This document shows, in pieces, positions 57,973-64,000 of a stretch of 64,000 nucleotides of DNA (the first letter of the stretch is position 1; each line of letters starts with the position of its first letter). Below the pieces are notes generated by a model, which made no database searches, had not been told where the DNA came from, and saw only the letters and a program-made list of their open reading frames with translations. The translations under genes and the position numbers were made by a program. This stretch comes from Panax quinquefolius (Eukaryota; Streptophyta; Magnoliopsida; Apiales; Araliaceae), in assembly GCA_020205615.1 (NCBI GenBank), contig CM035167.1, positions 133,668,095 to 133,732,094 of the forward strand. Direction: 5' to 3'.

Positions 57973-60900
57973 TGTAAGACCCCTAATTTTATGAAATAAA
58001 AGTATTCAATTTTTCTTATAATTACTATTCAAGAAATGGTTAAATTGATAAAAGTTAAAGTTAAGGGTGATATATATAATTTTTTCAAAATAAGCAAGTG
58101 GTTATAAAATATTCATTATCATTTGAGAATATTCGTTTGGTCGTGGAATATTCTTTTTTTTCAGAATATCAAGATTTATGACGCAGCAAGCAGCCCATGT
58201 GTGGGCCCCATAACGTAAAAAAGCGATTGGATGAAGAAAACGACAAATATAAGTTGTTTATAAATGACAGCCAGTCATTATTCTTAATATCAAGTTGGAA
58301 TACCGTTAAAATACTTTATGGTTAAAACACAAGAAGATATTACCATTTGCACCAATTATTGATTCTTACGTAAGAAAGCACTACTCAATAATTGTTACAA
58401 AGAATTACTGCTCAATATTATATTTTATCGATTCAATAATTGTCAAGGCGATATTTTATATTATCGTTGTTTTAATAATTGTCACTACACAATATTTTCC
58501 ATTATCGAAGCAATAATTCATATTATCCTAATAATATTATTAGAAAACATTATTGGCAATGTCTAGAAAGTTCTGCTTCAAGGAGAGGTTTGGTCACCTA
58601 ATCATACGCGCCAAGAAGTGAGAAATCTTTATCGAAAGCCCTCTTCCCGAAACCCGCCTCGGTTGTCATTATCAGGATTATGTAATATTATTTGTGAATA
58701 ATTAATTATTGATTAATATGATAAGGAAAATATTCATTTTATGTGGATATAGATGGAGAAAATTTTTAAAGTGACAATTGTTGAAAATTAATATTTTATC
58801 TTTTTCTCGATAAAATAATTCATTTAAATATATTATTTTAATAATATATTAACTATGATATTTTTTATAATGAATGTGCGATATATGAGTATATGAGGAG
58901 GAAGAGTATTTTGTGGCATTAAATGATTAACACATGTTTTGTGTGTCATGGACCCCATTTCTCGATCGAAATTTGATTATAAATTTATAAAATCGCCTGC
59001 TTATGGATTTCTTGGCCAATTTTTGTTTGGAATTTGGAAAAACTTTCTTCTCGCAAAGTTGTAGAGAATTAAATTTCCTATAAAAAATCGCGAGATTCAA
59101 ATTTTCTCGACAAAAGGGCTATTTATTATGAATTATTGAAGTTCAAGTTCAAATAGTTAATTTTGAAAGTTTTAATTATTTAAATAAGAAAAACGTTTTT
59201 GTAAGTTTTTGTGAGGTGGGCTACTTGTGTTGAATGCTGAATTCAGATGATAAAAAAAGTGCGTAAGAATTTAATAAATATATATTAATATTTTATTAAA
59301 TTTTCTACTTTTGGTGTTCTAAGCATTTTCCTATAAATAGGTGCTTAGTTTAGAATTGAAAATCATACCGTAAATCAAGTTTTCTCTCTATATTATCGAG
59401 CGTATTCTTGTGAGTATTTTGAGTATACTTTGAGTATTGCTATACTATGCAAGTTCGTTTCAAATATATCCCGACATTCCAAGATCGCTTTTGAGGTAAG
59501 GGATAAGTAAGGGATTTTAAGGGTTTATTATGTTTTTAGTTTCAAAATTTTTCTGAACCTTCAAAATTCTGGAAAAATTTGAAATGATATTTTGATGAGT
59601 TTTGTAGATTGTGTCCAAAAATGGCGATTTTTGGATGTATAGATTAGAGTTATGGATTTTATGAGAAAAGACTATTTTAAAAGTAACTATTTATAACTCC
59701 TTGTGATTAACTCCAAAATTGATGAAATTTTTTTTGGGAGTACATCTATATAATATCAGTATACCGTAAAAATTTCAGAATTTTTGGATAAAAGTATAAT
59801 TTATGATAAATGTTTAAATATTCTATGGTTTTGGCCATATGAAAAATAGTAAATGAATTTTTAAAATTTCGAGAAAAATATATGTTCAATATGGGACTAT
59901 GTTATACTAAATCCCAGAAAAGAAATATTTTTGGAACTGATTTGGTATTTTTCATGAAAATGTTCTAGTTATGAGTAAATGAATTAAATATGTTATGTGA
60001 AGTAAGAAAATTGGAAAATATGATTTTATGGCTTGAGAATCATATATGAGGTATATGCAGATTTTTGATGAGGGTTTTGGTTATTGGTGATGAAATCTTA
60101 TGAGTTTGGCATTTTATGATGATTAAATGCATTAATTAGTAAAGTGTAAATAATTTAATTAAATTGTTTATAAGTTTTAAAAATTATTAAATATTGTTGT
60201 AATATTAAGAATATTAAGATTTTGATATTATTAAGTGATTTTATAACATTTGGATTAAGGTGTTATAAATATTGATATGGATTTTATTATGAAACTTTAT
60301 CTTTTCGCGTCGAGAAAGTTACTTACGCACGATACTGTACTATGTATTAACACGGGTACTATTCACGCAAAAATTGGTTTCTTCTCCGACCAAATTATCG
60401 CTGATTTATGAATCTTACTTTTGAAATTAAAACCATGTTTTGATTATATTGTTTTATATAACATTCTTATAACCCTAATGATGATATTTCTCTTTGACTT
60501 GAGTGTAAAGATGGGTAGATTATTGGTACGATCGCGACTATAGGTTCTCTTTCGGCCAAGAAGTAAAAGTCAATTGATTGTTGACCGGTATGATCATGAC
60601 CATCAAATTTACAATTGAATATTTTTAGCTTAAGTGCAAAGGTGAATCGATCAACACGGTTATAATTATTGTTATATAACTTCCAAATGATTATGTATTT
60701 CTTTGATATATGAATATCTTTGGCTCAGAAGTGCAAAGACGACTTTGTTGATGAATATCTTAGCCTCAGAAGGCAAAGATGAATTATCGATGAATATCTT
60801 TTGCTCAGAATGCAAAGATGACTTGTTGTCAATATCTTTAGCCAGAGTGCAAAGATGAATTATTGATGAATATCTTTGCTCAGTAATGCAAAGATGACTT

Positions 60901-62036
60901 GTTGAATATCTTTAGCCAGTAGTGTAAAGATGAATCGTTGATGAATATCTTTGGCCGTGGTGCAAAGATGAATTTATTAGTATGATTATGAATGAGAACT
61001 GTGATTTGGTATAACCATGATATTTGATGTTTCGTAAAAGACAAAGTGATGAAAATTATCTTCGCCCCGGATGAGAAGAGGAATTTAGAATCACAATTAT
61101 GATTATGTTATTCATATGATTGTGGAAAGGAACTGTTGATTGATGTTACAGTGGATAAAACATTGTTGGTGGACTTTTTAACGTGGAGAAGATAATAGAT
61201 TTTATAGTCTATTCGACTCTTCTAATGGATCGCTCATTCCGCCGCAACTATGGTTGAAAAGTTTTATCATCTACCATATGTTCTAAATCTCCGATTTATT
61301 ATCGATGAAGACTATTGATAATTTATTTATCTTTAGTCATAATATTCTTTATCGAGCTAGTTGTGCTTCACCCTTTTGTTTCACAATTCCTTTCGTGTAA
61401 TAAAAGTGTAGCCGGGTCGAGCGGGGATAATGAGGGAATAGAATGGTGGTCTATAGATGTTGAGGGTGAGGTGAATTTAACTTGAAGGGTGTTTTTGCCA
61501 CTATCATACAAGATGTCTAATGACATACAACCTCGTGTCATCATAAGACATGGTCAGGTTCATCCACTTGTCGAGTATATTTACAAGCACTACCTATATA
61601 ATCTTGGTGTTTGTTTGGAGTATAATACCCAATTAGAGACAAGTGAGATAATGATATGTCAAGAGAAGACTCACCATCGGGAAGAATATGATAGTAATCT
61701 TCTCGCTTTTCTTTGGGGTTTATTAATCAACCAAGGATAATTCTCGTACATATGATATCTACCATAACCTAAAAGCACGGCCTCCCATGTATGAAGGTTT
61801 CCTTGAGCACTTCCCAAAGATTCTAATTTCTAAAATAGTTTTGACTATACCTTTATGTAAGGTGTCATCAGTGACGTACATACAGCTTGGTATATATTTG
61901 TATCCAAACTCACAAAGATACGTGTTGTTGTATTTTGCACGACAATTGTTGTAATAAAGTTGTAGTTGTTTTCCGTACTATATATTTGGCGACACTCGTA
62001 ATGGGTTGGATGGAATGGAATGGACCTATTTTGGGG
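57973..62036 (+). mobile_element. LTR2, complete about 4.06-kb LTR
   Basis: It starts TGTAAGACCCCTAATTTTAT directly after the PPT and ends CCTATTTTGGGG where the internal leader resumes. The U3 has GGAATATTC words and a TATA box at 59332 (1.36 kb from the start). A donor-like GAG|GTAAGGG is at 59496 and the GCAAAGATG array at 60712-60980. More than 2.5 kb of LTR lies beyond the presumed transcription start, which is unusually long. The plus frame 61489-61740 (MSNDIQPRVIIRHGQVHPLV) is also present but disrupted in LTR1 and has no recognised domain. Confidence 0.88.
59332..59339 (+). promoter_or_regulatory. TATA box of LTR2
   Basis: TATAAATA in CCTATAAATAGGTGCTTAGT, followed by the GAGTATTTTGAGTATACTTT leader shared by C, 1 and 2. 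Confidence 0.72.
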
Positions 62037-62307
62037 ATCTCCAATGTTATTAGAACAGGAGGAGAGATGAGTAAATCCTTCGCCAAGGTGTCCTACCTAA
62101 GCTTATTTATTAATGGGTCACCATAATATCGGGATATTATGTGATATGTTAATTTGTTAAATTAACCCTTGTTTTGAAAGATTCTAGAATGATATCCTTG
62201 GAGAAATCACATGACGGGGAGATAGAATCTGAATGAAAGCAAGGTATTCTCAACTCTTTGAAATACTACGAAAATTTCTGGGACGAAATTTCATAAGGAG
62301 GAGAGAT
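62037..62307 (+). mobile_element. Short internal domain 2 (PBS deleted)
   Basis: It is 271 bp and parallels internal domain 1 (GGAGAGATGAGTAAATCCTT, TGTGATATGTTAATTTGTTA) but lacks the PBS segment at its left edge. Its right edge TTCTGGGACGAAATTTCATA then AGGAGGAGAGAT is the typical end of plant Ty3/gypsy pol plus PPT. Confidence 0.82.
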
Positions 62308-63513
62308 TGTAAGCCCTAAATTTTTATGAAATAAAAGAATTCAATTTTTCTTATAATTACTATTGTTAAATTGATAAAAGTTAAAGTTAAGGGTGATATA
62401 TATAATTTTTTTCAAATAAGCAAGTGGTTATAAAATATTATTGTTTTCGAGAATATTCGTTTGGTCGTGGAATATTCTTTTTGTCTGAATATCAAGATGA
62501 CGATGCAAAACTTGTGTAATGGGCCCCATAACTGAAAAGCTATTGGAAATATAAGTTGTTTATAAATGACTTGCAGTAGTCATATCAAGAATTATCGTTA
62601 AAATACTTATGGTTAAAACACAAGAAGACACTTGCAGATATTGACCAATTATTGATTCTTACGTAAGAAAGCACTACTATTTAATTATTACAATGAATTA
62701 ATCGCTCAATATTATATTTTATTGATTCAATAATTCTCGTTGATATTTTATATTATCGTTGTTTTAATAATTGTCACTACACATTTTTCCATTATCGAAG
62801 CAATAATTCATATTATCTCAATAATATTATTAGAAAACATTATTGGCAATGTCTAAAAGTTACGCTCTAAGGAGAGGTTTGGTCACCTAATTGCGGCCAA
62901 GAAAGAGAAATCTTTATTGGAAGCCCTCTTTCTGAAACCGCCCGTTGTCATTATTATTGTGATTACGTAATATTATTTGTGAATAATTAATTATTAATTA
63001 ATATGATAAGGAAAATATTCATTTTATGTGGATATAGATGGAGAAAAATTTTTAAGTGACAATTGTTAAAAAATTAATATTTTATCTTTTTCCGATAAAA
63101 TAATTCATTTAAATATATTATTTTAATAATATATTAACTGATGATATTTTATAATTAATGTGCGATATGTGAGTATATGAGGAGGAAGAGTATTTTTGTG
63201 GCATTAAATGATTAACACATGTTTTGTGTGTAAAAATGGACCCCATTTCTTGACCAAATTTGATTATAAATTTATAAAATCGTCTGCTTTTTATGGATTT
63301 TTATTAAATTTTTGTTTGGAATTTGGAAAATATTTCTTCCGCAAAGTTGTAGAGAATTAAATTTTCTATAAAAATGCGCGAGATTCAAATTTTACCGACA
63401 AAAGGGCTATTTATTATGAATTATTGAAGTTCAAGCTCAAAAATAGTTAATTTTGAAGTTTTAATTATGTTAAATAAGAAAAAGCGTTTTTTTAAAAGTT
63501 TTGTGAGGTGCTA
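62308..63513 (+). mobile_element. LTR3 (3' part cut off)
   Basis: It starts TGTAAGCCCTAAATTTTTAT and follows LTR2 to AAAAGTTTTGTGAGGTG, where the minus-strand LTR E begins. It contains the U3 only; the TATA box region is not reached. Confidence 0.85.
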
Positions 63514-64000
63514 TGTGGCGCCCCCAAAATTGGGATACATCACCCATCTTGGGTCGCCACTTACACAGGTACGTAATTTAAATACAACTTACTAACATAA
63601 TCTGTCAGTGTACAATCTGACGACATATAATCGTGAGTTTAAATACAAATATAAATATCTACTAGATATTATACAAACTCAAAAAGGAGTCCTCATTACA
63701 ATTATTATCACACTATTTCACAGTATAGTGAGGACTACTAATGCTATCTTCGGGACCATCACTTTCGTTTCCCAGACTCGTCCAAGCTATATTCTCATTT
63801 CACGAAGAAACGGAAAGAAAGGGTGAGCTCAACTAGCCCAAAGAAGAAATATTATGACTAAGATAATGCGAAAATAAATTATCAATAGTCTTCAACAATG
63901 TTAAACCGATAAAATACAATAGACAACCAGTTTAACTGCAGTGAATATCGCAATCCATTAAAAGAGTCAAGTAGAAAATAAAATCTACTATCTTTTAGGT
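63514..64000 (-). mobile_element. LTR E (minus strand, runs off window)
   Basis: It starts TGTGGCGCCCCCAAAATTGG inside LTR3 and matches the LTR D/A type (GAGTCCTCATTACAATTATT, GTGAGCTCAACTAGCCC). It is probably a later insertion into LTR3. Its other end lies outside the window, so its flanking duplication cannot be checked. Confidence 0.8.

Noticed and set aside
61489..61740. 83-codon frame MFLPLSYKMSNDIQPRV... near the LTR2 end, with a counterpart in LTR1
   Set aside because: The counterpart in LTR1 has frame-changing differences, there is no known domain, and it lies in the U5 side of an LTR. It may be a past coding capture but is not supportable.

Overview
This is AT-rich nuclear DNA from a flowering plant, probably a eudicot. 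The evidence is a MIR172 hairpin, the plant transposon families present (CACTA with Transposase_21, Stowaway, Tourist-like, hAT and Ty3/gypsy elements) and TATA/GT-AG style gene signals. There are no prokaryotic operons. Almost all long open frames are decayed transposon proteins or chance frames. Only two places look like host genes: MIR172 at about 29.95-30.4 kb (strong) and a short first coding exon at 37.9-38.1 kb (moderate, gene unidentified).

Region 1 (1-16.9 kb): MITE-like sequence next to (TA)n microsatellites, then one large minus-strand CACTA (En/Spm) element (about 859-16756). It carries a broken TNP2-type transposase (14772 down to about 8240) and a broken second gene with Transposase_24 similarity (about 4440-3700). 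A 2.8-kb solo LTR (10917-13738) sits inside the transposase, bordered by near-identical 5-bp duplications.

Region 2 (16.9-29.9 kb): intergenic DNA packed with small non-autonomous elements. These are a family of palindromic elements always found beside (TA)n tracts, a hAT element with a perfect 8-bp duplication, a Stowaway, a poly(A)-tailed retroposon with a 13-bp duplication, a tandem pair of CACTA-type derivatives, two adjacent Tourist-like MITEs and a 1.4-kb foldback.

Region 3 (29.9-38.7 kb): the MIR172 locus (TATA box, telo-box in the leader, miR172 and miR172*), followed by more MITEs, a 180-bp tandem repeat and an 0.85-kb foldback bordered on both sides by (TA)n. Then comes a short exon preceded by a 15-codon upstream ORF whose stop codon overlaps the exon's ATG.

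Region 4 (38.7-64 kb): a nest of related Ty3/gypsy LTRs in alternating orientation. It holds a second 2.8-kb solo LTR; a truncated LTR; a minus-strand element with PBS, gag/protease remnant, polypurine tract and two LTRs; and an array LTR-internal-LTR-internal-LTR in which roughly 4-kb LTRs are separated by only about 0.3 kb of non-coding internal sequence. Most of these LTRs place a TATA box, then a splice-donor-like AGGTAAG some 130-190 bp downstream, then more than 1.5 kb of further LTR.

The window reads as a heterochromatin-like, transposon-filled interval around a conserved developmental microRNA gene. All assignments come from reading the sequence; nothing was searched or folded computationally.
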